Origin: Owenia fusiformis
Lineage: Eukaryota; Annelida; Polychaeta; Sabellida; Oweniidae
Assembly: GCA_903813345.2 (NCBI GenBank)
Contig: CAIIXF020000367.1
Location: 1 to 19,000, forward strand
DNA: 19,000 bases
Direction: 5' to 3'
Shown: positions 8,670-18,331 of the stretch, piece by piece
Layout: each line of letters begins with the position of its first letter
Numbering within the stretch: position 1 is the stretch's first letter
The notes under the pieces: model-generated
What the model saw: only the letters and a program-made list of their open reading frames with translations
What the model was told of the DNA's origin: nothing
Database searches by the model: none
Made by a program: the position numbers and the translations under genes

Positions 8670-10711
8670 CCCGGGTTTCAATAACATTTCATGAATAGAG
8701 TTTTTTGCCTCTATTCTCATTTTTAAACCTGTCTCTGTTTGCGTATTTAACAATTGTGATAAATTATTCAGTTATTGTTCTACATTATAGCCCCCTCCTC
8801 TTGCACTGACTAAATATTAAAATAAGCCAGTCTGATTGCGAATTAACAAATCCTTTAAACAGTTAAAAGTAGCTTTCAAACCGCCTTTTCATCAGAGAAA
8901 ACAATAAGTTAATTCATCTGATTGCGAAAATACGAATCAATCTGATTATCTGATCTTCATGCTATTTGATTCGTGCATTATCTACAAGTCAGTCGGGCAA
9001 GGGTGAAATTATTTCATTTGAAAACAGAAATATGTGGACTTGAGAAAGTCCGACACACTCATTGCTTCCAACCCAAAACTTAAAATAGGAAATTATCAAG
9101 ATCCCAAGAACACGATCGCTACTTAAACAATACGTTTGTAAAATCCCGGTGATCGAAATGCAATCAAACTTTGGCAATCAGGTGCCTAATTAGTCTTTTG
9201 ATCTCTGAAGTTTTACGACTGAACCTTCCAATGAACTCGTGAGAAGCAAACGCAATCATCACAACATCATATAAACATTTTTCTGGTTAATCTAAAATAG
9301 AGTAAAATCCAGGGAAAAGATTGCGTGGTTATTTGATTATTTCATAGGAATTTGGCATATTTCAATTTTGAAATAACAAAAGTCAGTCTCGGAAGAATTT
9401 ACCAAGCATTCCCTGCTTCGCTGCGTTTTTATTGCAAGGGCCGTTTGCGCCGATATGAATTCATTAGGGCATAAGAGCTGTGCTTTATTTGTTTTATTTA
9501 TATAAATGTTATGAAATGTTTACGACACTTTAATGAATTATTTTTAGGGTTACAATGCATATTTGACTTTTCCCTCTAAAAGTTTAAAATTCATGTATGC
9601 TTTATACTTTTCTTAGTTTGATTCAATAAAATTATCATTGGATTCCAGACAGTTATCAAATTCTCAGACATTTGATTAATATAGATATTTGTACTTCCTT
9701 TGACCAGTGGCTGGTGTGACTGAGATTCGAATCTATTCTGTTTCATTTTTATGTAAATTGAAAGGAATAAAGTTTTATTTTAAGCGTTTTAACAATCTTA
9801 ACGGTTTGGCGTGCAGCTCAACTTAATACACAATCAAAGGACAGAATACAGAAATAAGAACATGCTTTTTATTTGTTATTCAAACTCGAGCAATATCCCC
9901 GTTATAAAACCAAAATACGCACCTTGGTCATCGCAGAAATGGTCTTACAACAAACCTATATGTGCCGCTTGTGTCTGTAACTTAATAAATAAAAAAAAGT
10001 ACTGAATATAAAATACGATTCTGAATAAAAACATTAAGAACGTGGTTTGCGTTATTAATTTATTTATTTATAAGAACGCGCTCGTCTTTTGAACTTTATA
10101 AATGAGAATGGAAATACACCAAGCCAAGTGACCATTAGCTTAATTAGTAATAGTAATTGTTGTACATGTATTGTTTTCCTGGGTTCTCTAATGATAAAAA
10201 ATATACGTTCCCAAATAAAAAAATTGAAGAAGAATCTTGATAACAATCCAATAAACAATATCAAGTTTAAAATCCGACAATAAGCTCCTTAAGCGCTAGC
10301 CGTTAAAGTTTCTGAATTTAATAACAACGTACATGTGACTGTAATTATATCCATTGATGTTGTAAACTTTACTACATGTAGTTTTAAACAGAGACATTTA
10401 AAACTGGTTTGCACTCGACAGAGTTATGTTTATGTCTTTTGAACGGTGGCTCTACCTCAATGCATCTGTTAATAAATGATACTTTAAGCTTTATTGGATC
10501 GTGAATTCACCTTTTCAAATTCAAATCCCCAAAAAATAAAGCACACAATTTAAGCGTGACAAAAAAGAGCAAAACTGAAAACCTGTTAACCTATAGTGCC
10601 TGACATTATGTTAATAAATCATTTCCACATATTGAAATATATCGCTATTTGATTGAGTTCAAGACAAAACTTTTTGGAATTGTTTCACATAATGTAATAT
10701 TCCTCGGATTT

Positions 10712-10920
10712 GATGCATACACATGTTTCACAATCAGAGACAGGGGTCTTATGACGGGGTCTTATATTTGGCAAACCAATCAACAACTGGTAATACTACT
10801 GTATTATATTATCACAAAAGATAAATTACTTATCCCTTTTAAAACTGCGCTTAGGTAGCATCTTGATTACAGTAAAGACAGGCCATCTAGGAATTATTTT
10901 TGCCTCTCATTCCTTAAACC
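10712..10920 (+). repeat. Possible third, diverged copy of the 8009/8498 repeat
   Basis: GCATACACATG then CAATCAGAGACAGGGGTCTTA resembles the lead-in to copy 1 (ATACACATACC, CAATCGGAGACAGAAGTCTTA). GATTACAG, CCATCTA and TTTTTGCCTCT then resemble the end of copy 2 and the sequence after it. The middle is not alignable by eye. From 8690 to 10700 I recognise nothing else. Confidence 0.4.
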
Positions 10921-11066
10921 GGCTCCGTTAAACAGTGCCAAAATATTTAAGGCGGAGCCAAAAACAAGACTATTTTTTATATTTAAATCCCCTCACCCTG
11001 TCAATGTCTATGCCTGCCTCTGGTTTTTCCCACCTTTGGGAGGGAGCCAGTATACACATACACATA

Positions 11067-11104
11067 CCCATCCATGGCCAGATTACTTACTGGCCATGGA
11101 TGGG
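11067..11104. repeat. Perfect 15 bp hairpin, 8 bp loop
   Basis: CCCATCCATGGCCAG (11067-11081), loop ATTACTTA, then the exact inverse CTGGCCATGGATGGG (11090-11104). It is GC-rich in AT-rich surroundings. It is followed by a G12 run at 11159-11170. No T tract follows, so it is not a terminator. Confidence 0.85.
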
Positions 11105-11218
11105 GGCACAGAATGACGAGAAACGAACATTCTGGGGTCATAAGGGATAATTGGGGAAGGGGGGGGGGGGTTGTGGTGAATAGTGAAGTCCGGGAGTGAA
11201 GTTAAGGGGTACTGAAAT

Positions 11219-11520
11219 CTTTCTTTTGATATTTAGTGCTTGGATAGAGACTTGTTTCCACTCCCCACATTCTAGTTGAATTTAAATATTTGATCCAAAG
11301 GAGTTATTTTAAATCAAACTTGCATTCCGATTAATTAACACTCCCATGATTGTACCGCCATGATTGTTCACTATTGTCTAAGATAATCATAATGAATTCA
11401 CGGGACACTATAGTCTTCCTTTTAAACTTTAGTGGTTGGGTGGAGACTTGTGTCGCCGACCCGTACACTAGTAAATTTGTAAATTTTAAATATTTGATTT
11501 AGGGAGGTATTTGCAATCCA
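11219..11520 (+). repeat. Degenerate tandem repeat, period about 194 bp
   Basis: Unit 1 starts at 11219 and unit 2 at about 11413. Shared blocks are TTAGTG-x-TTGG-x-T-x-GAGACTTGT, CTAGT, AATTTAAATATTTGAT or TTTTAAATATTTGAT, and GGAG-x-TATTT. Divergence is high, so this is an old duplication. Confidence 0.55.
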
Positions 11521-11813
11521 TCTGATGATGCAAGACTAGTCAGCCAAGACTCAATTATGAACTTATTATCATTTAGACTATTGAGTTCATTAAATTATAA
11601 TTCCATAGATATCATATTTAATCCTTTCAACACAATCATGGTATTAATTGGCATGATGAGTAATCAGGTTTAAAAAGTTGTTTAGATTAATGATAGTATT
11701 AGGAAAATCCTAATTCAAAGTTTTTGTTCTCTCGCAATCCAGAGCTTTCACCATGTTGAGCAGTTTTGAAAATTGTCCAATTTCAACCATCGCCTTGTAT
11801 ATTTTTATAACTG

Positions 11814-11825
11814 CCCCCCCCCCCC
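11814..11825. repeat. C12 homopolymer
   Basis: Twelve consecutive C residues. Similar G or C runs occur at 8222-8230, 11159-11170 and about 6986-7010, and all are potential sites of sequencing error. Confidence 0.8.
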
Positions 11826-12010
11826 TTGACACTCAAGTGTAAGAATCCTTTCCACACTGTCAATGGTTTTACAAAATAGTTCATGTCAGGAAGGGGGAGG
11901 GGTGAGTGTGGAGAACAATCGCTGACTGCGCATTTGTATGATTGAACATTATACACTTATCATAAATTCGTAAAGAATATTTTTAAAATAAACACAGGTT
12001 ACTTGTAATT

Positions 12011-12073
12011 ATCAGACCGATCTTTTATGGACAATATTATATATCAGACTCTTTTATGGACAATTTTATATGT
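12011..12073 (+). repeat. Two-copy tandem repeat, period about 32 bp
   Basis: ATCAGACCGATCTTTTATGG plus ACAATATTATAT is followed by ATCAGACTCTTTTATGGACA plus ATTTTATAT. The second unit is shorter by three bases. Confidence 0.7.
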
Positions 12074-12398
12074 GCGAAGAATTATTAAACGCTGGCTGCA
12101 TACAAACATACAACACTTTTTAATTGGAATACTTTACTTAGTTAATTAACAGAGTAGTAATATGACACGCGGATAAGACGTAACTGGTCCGAGGATAAGC
12201 TCTATCTATCTCAATAGTGTGAACTTTTTATTCCTGAGAATTAGTAGTTAGTCGTGATTATTATTTATGGATAACACATAACATATTCTTTCTTAGTAGT
12301 GCTTACAAAATAGTGTTTCCCGTTGTGAAAGCATCAACTGGCGGCCTTTTTGGCATAATTTCACTGTTTGCAACGTAAATGTACATGAGATCGGGACT

Positions 12399-12420
12399 CG
12401 GATAGTGGGAAGTCCTCCAT
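12399..12420 (-). repeat. 22 bp motif, copy in inverted orientation
   Basis: CGGATAGTGGGAAGTCCTCC plus AT is exactly inverted at 13541-13562 and, through a tandem duplication, at 13808-13829. It contains GGGAAGTCCT, one mismatch from a GGGRNNYYCC NF-kappaB-type site. It could be the terminal repeat of a 1.16 kb element, but flanking sequence does not extend the match and no target duplication is visible. Confidence 0.5.
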
Positions 12421-13139
12421 ATATTACTTATATTGGAGAGGTTAAGCTACCGTATAAAATCCGAAACGCAACTTAAACGTATCAATCGCCCCTATACAAA
12501 TACATGTAGAGAGTTCACACATAAATAGCCGTTCAGCTGTAGTGTTTGTTTAGACTACACCATAGCTTGTACTGATTACATAGTATGCCATTGATGAAGT
12601 TCAATAGCTGGTTTTCTAATGCATATTTTAAACGAGCTCGTTTCGTAAGATTATTGGAGTTAAATCATGCGTAACATACATCATCTTCTTCAGAAAGAAT
12701 TATACTCTGCATCGAAATCAAAATTGCAAGGATAGTATTCAACAGACATGAGTATAATGATTCCCGTTGATAGCAACGTGAAATTTAAAATCTCCCGTTC
12801 TAAACACGCAACTTTGAAGTTGAACGGGTATCTGAAGTAGACTAAAGCGATACAATCCTATGTTGATTCAATGTACTTTGCGTTTACGTATACGTTTTGA
12901 AAAACCGTATTTGTTTAACCTCTCCACTATTTCTCAGGTAACGCAGCTTCCATCCAAAATAAAAAATATGTATTTTTAAAATAAATTATTTGTCTAGTTT
13001 TCGTTAAACAAATATCCTGAGACACATAGGGCCAGTAGAAAACACTAAACAGAAAAATAAAAAAAATATTCATACCTCCAAATCTGCTTGATTGGTCAGA
13101 TAATGCACCAAATCATAATGGTTGTTCAAAATAAAAAAT

Positions 13140-13330
13140 TAAGGGGACGAAGCGCCGTATCTCGCGAGAATAAAGCAAATCACGCAAAGGCGCGTGATTT
13201 TTTCGACCAATCAAATAGCTTGAAATTTACCAAACCATTTCGTCCAGTGTTTCACAACCCACGACACATGCGCAGTAGAAATTGTCAATTTACTGAGCGG
13301 ACCTATCAATGGCCTGGAGAAATTTTACTC
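13140..13330. promoter_or_regulatory. CpG-rich pocket with CCAAT and CATGCGCA motifs
   Basis: Within AT-rich intron, this stretch has many CpG dinucleotides (CGAAGCGCCGTATCTCGCGA, GGCGCGTGAT), a CCAAT box (GACCAATCAAATAG) and CATGCGCAG, an NRF1-like half site. An AGAG|GTGAGC donor-like site follows at about 13370 on the plus strand. It could be a promoter with an untranslated first exon of an unrelated transcript. No protein-coding exon is evident. The stretch from 12421 to 13139 holds nothing else recognised. Confidence 0.25.
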
Positions 13331-13500
13331 ACGAGAATTGATGATAACTGAACACGTATAGGCATAAGAGGTGAGCGACCCAGTTATTTTTGCGTATAAA
13401 TGTTTCAAGAAAAGCATGATATCAAATAATCTGTACATTATGCTACGATTCATTCAAAAATTGAATCTAGAGGACAGGTGACCATATTTTTCATATTTTT

Positions 13501-14034
13501 TTAATTTTTATTATCATTACCTGGTGTATATACCTCCTAGATGGAGGACTTCCCACTATCCGTGGATTGGGACATAGTATGTCTGTATAATAAGCTTAAT
13601 TTTTCGCTCTCTGTACTATTGAACAATTTACATTCCTTGTACCCTGCATTGATCAACTTTTGCAACTGTGTACCGTGTACTATGACACATCAAATATTTT
13701 AAAATTTAAAACGATATTATTTACATTCTTTCTTCAAGTATCATATAACTTGAAACATTTCACTATTTTAATTTTTATTATCATTACCTGGTGTATATAC
13801 CTCCTAGATGGAGGACTTCCCACTATCCGTGGATTGGGACATAGTATGTCTGTATAATCAGCTTAATTTTTCGCTCTCTGTACTATTGAACAATTTACAT
13901 TCCTTGTACCCTGCATTGATCAACTTTTGCAACTGTGTACCGTGTACTATGACACATCAAATATTTTAAAATTTAAAACGATATTATTTACATTCTTTCT
14001 TCAAGTATCATATAACTTGAAACATTTCACTATT
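13501..14034 (+). repeat. Near-perfect 267 bp tandem duplication
   Basis: 13501-13767 is repeated as 13768-14034 with a single difference seen (A at 13592, C at 13859). Each unit carries the 22 bp GGAGGACTTCCCACTATCC motif. The high identity implies a recent duplication, gene conversion or an assembly artefact. Confidence 0.92.
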
Positions 14035-14150
14035 GCACCACTGGAGTTCAGCGAATAGCAATATTGACTCACTCCGAGCACAAAACGTATTAACATTTTG
14101 ACTAAGCAGTCGATATACTCAAAAGCGACCTGGTTGAAAACCCCAAAATT

Positions 14151-14162
14151 CGCGCATGCGCA
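14151..14162. promoter_or_regulatory. Consensus NRF1-type site CGCGCATGCGCA
   Basis: The 12 bases fit YGCGCAYGCGCR at every position. NRF1/EWG sites usually mark animal promoters. This one is isolated in an intron and no transcript start can be assigned. A GGTAGGGTAGTGTG motif just downstream (from about 14168) recurs inverted at about 5083-5096. Confidence 0.4.
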
Positions 14163-14481
14163 ATCGAGGTAGGGTAGTGTGAACTAGGTGGTGACATTTT
14201 ATCGTGTTTATGCCGTGAATGTTATTGTTCTCTCGTTTAGTTTTTCAAAAATATAGTACTGTATAGTGTTTTATTTTAATTGCTGTTTTTATTTTTTATT
14301 TTCTGTTATTATCGAACGTAACAGTCCCCTCAACTTGGATCGAAATGTTCGCCCTGTATTACCCAATACAAGAAAGAATTCAGAAATAAAATGCCAATTA
14401 AAATATAAAAAAGCACCTTTCGCTCATTGGATCAACGTTTAAAATAATCTGCACGCTGTACAATTATCAATACGTTGATCT

Positions 14482-14560
14482 TATACGAGGGATGATCAAT
14501 AAGTAATGGACGCTTTTTACACAGATACTTTTTAGAGACCAATCCCTTTGATTTTCCTAC
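14482..14560 (+). mobile_element. Mariner-like terminal fragment
   Basis: TATACGAGGGATGATCAATA then AGTAATGGACGC is a typical mariner-type end next to TA, and it shares TATACGAGGG-x-TGATCA with 18768 onward. No matching right end or transposase was found, so it is probably a truncated copy. It ends less than 300 bp from exon B. Confidence 0.55.
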
Positions 14561-14795
14561 CAGTGATACATCAGTCAATTATCTACCAATTCTTAAGATT
14601 CGAAGACAAAATATATAATACACGTTGATATATCCATACTTACATAAAGGAGGTACAGGTACCCCGGGTCCGACATTTACGTCACATATTCAGTTTTTAG
14701 CCAGCTTGGAAAATTTCAGTAAGATTTTAAAAACTTTTTTTATGCGACTTTGTTTGTGTTTAATAATTGAACAAATACTATTGGGATGTATATAC

Positions 14796-14923
14796 CTGCG
14801 TAGCATCATTCAACCCTTCAGTATCCAGACAGACTAGGCACCATTCTTTATTCCGAGGATGTTCCTTCGCATAAACCCAAATTCCCTTTGTTGTTGCGCT
14901 CAGCTCACAGCCCACATCGAACC
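14796..14923 (-). CDS. GBP-family large GTPase, exon B (switch I and G3)
   Basis: This 128-base exon continues exon A. Its first two bases, GG, complete the glycine codon begun by the last G of exon A, giving PPQKG-FDVG. The 42 following codons read from FDVGCELSATTKGIWVY to CLVCLDTEGLNDATQ. TTKGIW matches the GBP switch I motif (human HTKGIW, with the magnesium-binding threonine). LDTEGLND matches the GBP G3 motif (human LDTEGLGD). Atlastins have DTQG at this place, which argues against them. The acceptor is TTATTCCAG ending at 14924; the donor is CAG|GTATAT, weaker than the other two. The exon ends in phase 0. The residue matching human GBP1 Ser73 is alanine here, two residues before the switch I threonine, so hydrolysis may differ from the vertebrate enzyme. 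The exon sits 3,039 bp from exon A. Confidence 0.9.
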
Positions 14924-17050
14924 CTGGAATAATATTAGTATTACAAGAGTAGTTTTTTCATGTTTTTTCTTATATAATTATTCTTTGTAAATTTTGTTGA
15001 AACAGTTCATAGTATCAATAAATTCTATTTAAACAAGAAGACTGTATTTAAATTTAAACGCATTACAAAGACATTATAACATTCATATTTAAATTAGATG
15101 GTCGTAAAATAGTAGGTTAATCCGGAAGACGACAGTCGAAAGTTGCATTGACAAATACAAGCTAAGTTTCTCAAAGTTCGAGAATACAAAACAATATTTT
15201 TGGCAAAAAGCCAGGATGTACATTGTTTCTAAAGACTACACACATTATATAAGCAATGGTCCTAAAAGTCTCTTTTTATTAAATTTTGGGATATCTGCAT
15301 TTTTCATCATTAAAGACTTAGATTTTCTTCTATTTGATGGCATAATTGAATTGAATTTTGTGTGTAATTTTCTATCAAAACAACTTTTATTTGCACAATT
15401 ATATATCTTTATATAAATTCTAATGAATTTCTAGTTCTCTAAAAAAGGTCAGGCTAAATCCCCATTTACACAATGCTGTAAAACCTTTAGAAGTTCATTT
15501 ACTCTTACAATGATTACAATTTTTAATCCAAATGTCAATAAGATTATACAATATACATTCCATTTGTGTTTTAAGTTGATCCAAATGGAATTACTTCGTA
15601 TATCAAGATGTATTCTAGCCCTACCCTAGCCCTACCAATACCCATGATGCCATCCATTTCCATTTATATGGAAAATGGTCAATTAACAATCTATCAAACT
15701 TTTGCACCATTTGTGAGATATAAGAGCTCAGAAATTTAAAGGAAAAATGTTTTAAGGTCAAAATCAAACTTGCTACAAATGGAACAAATCTCTTAAATCA
15801 TCATCTACAATTTGCAAGGAGTTCATATATGGCCTTAAATTTGAGTTTTGTCTTTTGGCCGGTCTACAAATTGTCATTTAGGAATATGCATAAAAATCAA
15901 AAGCTTTCATCAACACACTGAGATTAGTGATCGTACCAACTTCGAATTGCGCTGTTAAAGACGAGACATGACGCTTAAACCAGACTATGTTGGACCAGCA
16001 GTGAGTTTATTTCTTGAAGTTTTCCTCTTTTTATTTGACTTGTGCTGGTGTGGTACTTGGTGCAGTGGTACTTCAGATGCCCATGATTAGATGTGTAATG
16101 TGTGAAACATTCATACTTGAATTTGATACGGAAACAAAGTGATATTAAACAAAATATTAATTATCTGCATGATTCTTTTTCGATTATTTAAAAAAATGAT
16201 ACATCTCCTGCATATAATTCCTTGATATTGCATCTAATTATTGTCGATGGACTTATTAATATTGTAAACCCATTCATTTCCCATTTTGAGTCGTAATTCC
16301 AGTCAAATCGCGAGATTCTAATTCCTCGAAAGGAAAAGCAATGCTTGTGGTAATGATTGGACGAGACGTTGAATAAGGATTACATTTGTCCTGTTTATTC
16401 AGTTCAGATATTTGTGATTCCAGTGTTACTACTGTCGTGGAAAATCAAAAGACTTTAATGAAATAAAACATCACCTGATCAAAAAGATGAAATGAAAATT
16501 AGAAAAATCGGTAATGTCAGTGCAGTGGAATAATGAAATTAAAATAAATAAATTTTTCACATCTGATTCGTGAAGAAATTAAAGCAAGTGAGCATTGTGG
16601 TACAAGACATGGAGTCAATGACAATTTATTTAACCCGATTCTTAAGTGATTGTCACGTCTCGAAATGCTCTAAATTAGTAGTTGACACGACTCCAGTTAA
16701 AAGTAATTAATTGTTTGAAGGTCACATGAAATTACAATTTTTGATACATCACTGGTGTGTATCGTGATGCAAAAATACATACCCAGTTTCCTGGACCCAT
16801 CACTAAGTTTACCTGTCTAAATTAAATGATATTAAGTTTGTTGTTAATTCGCGACCATTTTAAAAAATCCCTGTGTTAGAGTGAAAAACACAGAATATAT
16901 GTGATATAGATAAATGTTGTGAATATACTACCAACATTTCAAACAAAAATATTTATTACTTTGGTAAAAAATGGAAAAGCCATTTTTTAAGCGGTGGCAA
17001 TCTTGAAATTTTATTTTGTGTAAAATCGTTTACCAATACACATATTTATA

Positions 17051-17176
17051 CCAAATATCATGAAATCCACCCACTAGTATTCGAGTTACCTTCCAGACGG
17101 ACAGGCGGAAGGACTGACTGAAGGACGGAGCGCTTCACTATATCCATACCGAACTTTGTTCGTTGGGATAATAAAG
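17051..17176 (+). repeat. LINE/SINE-like 3' end with degenerate GGAC tract
   Basis: CCAAATATCATGAAATCCACC, then CCAGACGGACAGGCGGAAGG, ACTGACTGAAGGACGG, and GTTGGGATAATAAAG. A degenerate GGAC-rich array ending in GGGATAATAAAG is a common signature of 3' ends of RTE-like LINEs and derived SINEs in aquatic invertebrates. No reverse transcriptase is present. Confidence 0.5.
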
Positions 17177-17231
17177 ACAATAAACCTTATTTAATGGATT
17201 ATACCACTCAATTCATGTATACGTTGACGCC

Positions 17232-17470
17232 AATCCTACTTTTGTAGCATGCATAGAGGCGTAGATATAATCTTTGTTACTTTTCTGGCAGCCATTTTGA
17301 AAAAAGGCATGTATTTTGAATAATTAAAAAGTGGAAGTTCTTAATTTTCAAGACTCAAACCCTAGTAAAATGGATTCTACGCCCAACAAAATGTACATTT
17401 ACGGTAGGTACTAATCTTATCGTTATAGCACGCATAGAAGCAAGGACATTGTCTCCGTTGTATTTCAAAT
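17232..17470 (+). repeat. Degenerate tandem repeat, period about 180 bp
   Basis: ATCCTACTTTTGTAGCATGC then ATAGAGGC, near 17232, resembles ATCTTATCGTTATAGCACGC then ATAGAAGC, near 17413. GCCATTTTGAAAAAAGGCA-type sequence between them also recurs loosely at 16980. It is probably part of the same retroelement-tail family. Confidence 0.45.
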
Positions 17471-17711
17471 ATAAAACGCAATCTGGCTCGTATCTTTGGA
17501 TTTTGTTTCTATGGTCCTAAGGTACCATCATGTCAAAGAAAACATTTGCATCATGAATTGAAGTTCAGGCCCCCTAAAATGAAGTTGATCCACCTACTGT
17601 AAAGCATTAATTATATAAGGCAACTTTATATTCTTTACTTTGATCACATTTAGAATAAACTTTTGATATTATCCCTAAACATGTTTTTAATAAATATATT
17701 TGTATTTGTAC

Positions 17712-17746
17712 ACAATACAATACAATACAATACAATACAATACAAT
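17712..17746 (+). repeat. (ACAAT)7 microsatellite
   Basis: Seven uninterrupted ACAAT units, followed by ATTTATTAGGAATGATAATA. It may be the tail of a retroposed element. Confidence 0.95.
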
Positions 17747-17962
17747 ATTTATTAGGAATGATAATACAACAGAGGCTGCCAATCGCCGAAAGGAATTTCG
17801 ATCTTAACTACAACTTCTAATTCAGGATAACTCGGATTATTAATCTATGTAATATTGTACTTATATTTTTCTTCTGACTAACTATTATTGTCCATAAATA
17901 CTACCAAAACTAGTGGACGAGTGATATATTTTACCTATATATTTATATATATATTATCTTAC

Positions 17963-18178
17963 CTTTCTGTGGTGGCGTCTTCATCAACCTGTTAGCAAGA
18001 AAGGATTTTCCGTTTCGGTATGGTCCGGTGATTGACACAATTACCATTGGTTTGTCTATTTTACGCAATATATCCAAGGCATCTTCATGTATTTGCATAC
18101 CCTTGCTTTTGCCATCTTTTTTGTCAACTTTTTTACTACCGTCTTTGCTTAAAAGTAGCATGGGTCGATCCATATACA
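17963..18178 (-). CDS. GBP-family large GTPase, exon A (N-terminus and P-loop), partial gene
   Basis: This internal exon encodes the start of the large G domain of a guanylate-binding protein. About 71 residues run from YMDRPMLLL to PPQK. A lysine- and glycine-rich stretch (KDGSKKVDKKDGKSKG) follows the N-terminal strand, then KPMVIVSITGPYRNGKSFLANRL. GPYRNGKS is the G1/P-loop. By alignment with human GBP1 (from memory) its R, K and S match Arg48, Lys51 and Ser52, and R is the arginine finger used in GBP catalysis. The acceptor is TTTTCAG just before 18178 and the donor is G|GTAAGA after 17963. The exon enters with two bases of a split codon and leaves with one base. Translation may start at the ATG at 18173-18171, or a codon split with an upstream exon may place the start earlier. 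Atlastin is less likely because the following exons carry GBP-type TTKGIW and DTEG. The family call is firm; the start is not. Confidence 0.9.
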
Positions 18179-18269
18179 CTGAAAATAGTCAAGGTGGAGA
18201 TTTTCTACATACATTCTACACTGTGTATACGTCACAGTGGGAAAGTGAGATTAGCTTATTAAGCAGTAT

Positions 18270-18281
18270 TTAGGGTTAGGG
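18270..18281 (+). repeat. Two telomere-type units, TTAGGGTTAGGG
   Basis: Only two units, next to the end of dispersed repeat copy 2. Too short to mean a telomere. Confidence 0.4.
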
Positions 18282-18331
18282 TTTTTCACAATCAGCCAAT
18301 TTCCACGCTTTATCACAAATCATAAGGTGTC

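Larger units (their letters stand above)
920..14795 (-). other. Intron B-C of the GBP-like gene, 13,876 bp
   Basis: The intron is bounded by GTATAT (donor, right end on the plus strand) and TTTTTTCAG (acceptor, left end). It holds the mariner, piggyBac-type and hAT-type elements, satellite-like repeats and palindromes listed separately. I read both strands for conserved protein motifs and found only transposase fragments. The open frames in it are short (under 125 codons), show no family motifs and have no convincing splice context. It may be host to unrelated regulatory DNA, notably near 1123-1177, 13140-13330 and 14151. Confidence 0.75.
14924..17962 (-). other. Intron A-B of the GBP-like gene, 3,039 bp
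   Basis: The intron is bounded by GTAAGA at 17962-17957 and TTATTCCAG ending at 14924. A yeast-like branch motif, TACTAAT, lies on the minus strand at 14940-14934. The right part (about 16960-17750) holds degenerate repeats typical of invertebrate LINE/SINE 3' ends. Between 14941 and 15600, and between 15900 and 16950, I see nothing beyond AT-rich unique-looking sequence. Confidence 0.75.

Noticed and set aside
9690-9745. tRNA-like B box (GATTCGAATC at 9724-9733)
   Set aside because: No matching A box at the right distance and no cloverleaf stems can be drawn.
13088-13351. Plus-strand open frame of 87 codons with many charged residues
   Set aside because: It lies in the CpG-rich pocket, where stops are rarer. 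No domain is recognisable.
13501-14034. CRISPR-like array or long terminal repeats
   Set aside because: The two units are directly adjacent with no spacer or internal coding region, so this is a simple tandem duplication.
17963-18178. Atlastin as the identity of the GTPase
   Set aside because: The joined exons have TTKGIW and DTEG as in GBPs, not the DTQG of atlastins.
18028-18273. Plus-strand open frames opposite exon A
   Set aside because: They are shadows of the GBP P-loop exon on the other strand.
18270-18281. Telomere sequence
   Set aside because: Only two TTAGGG units, with genic and repeat sequence on both sides.
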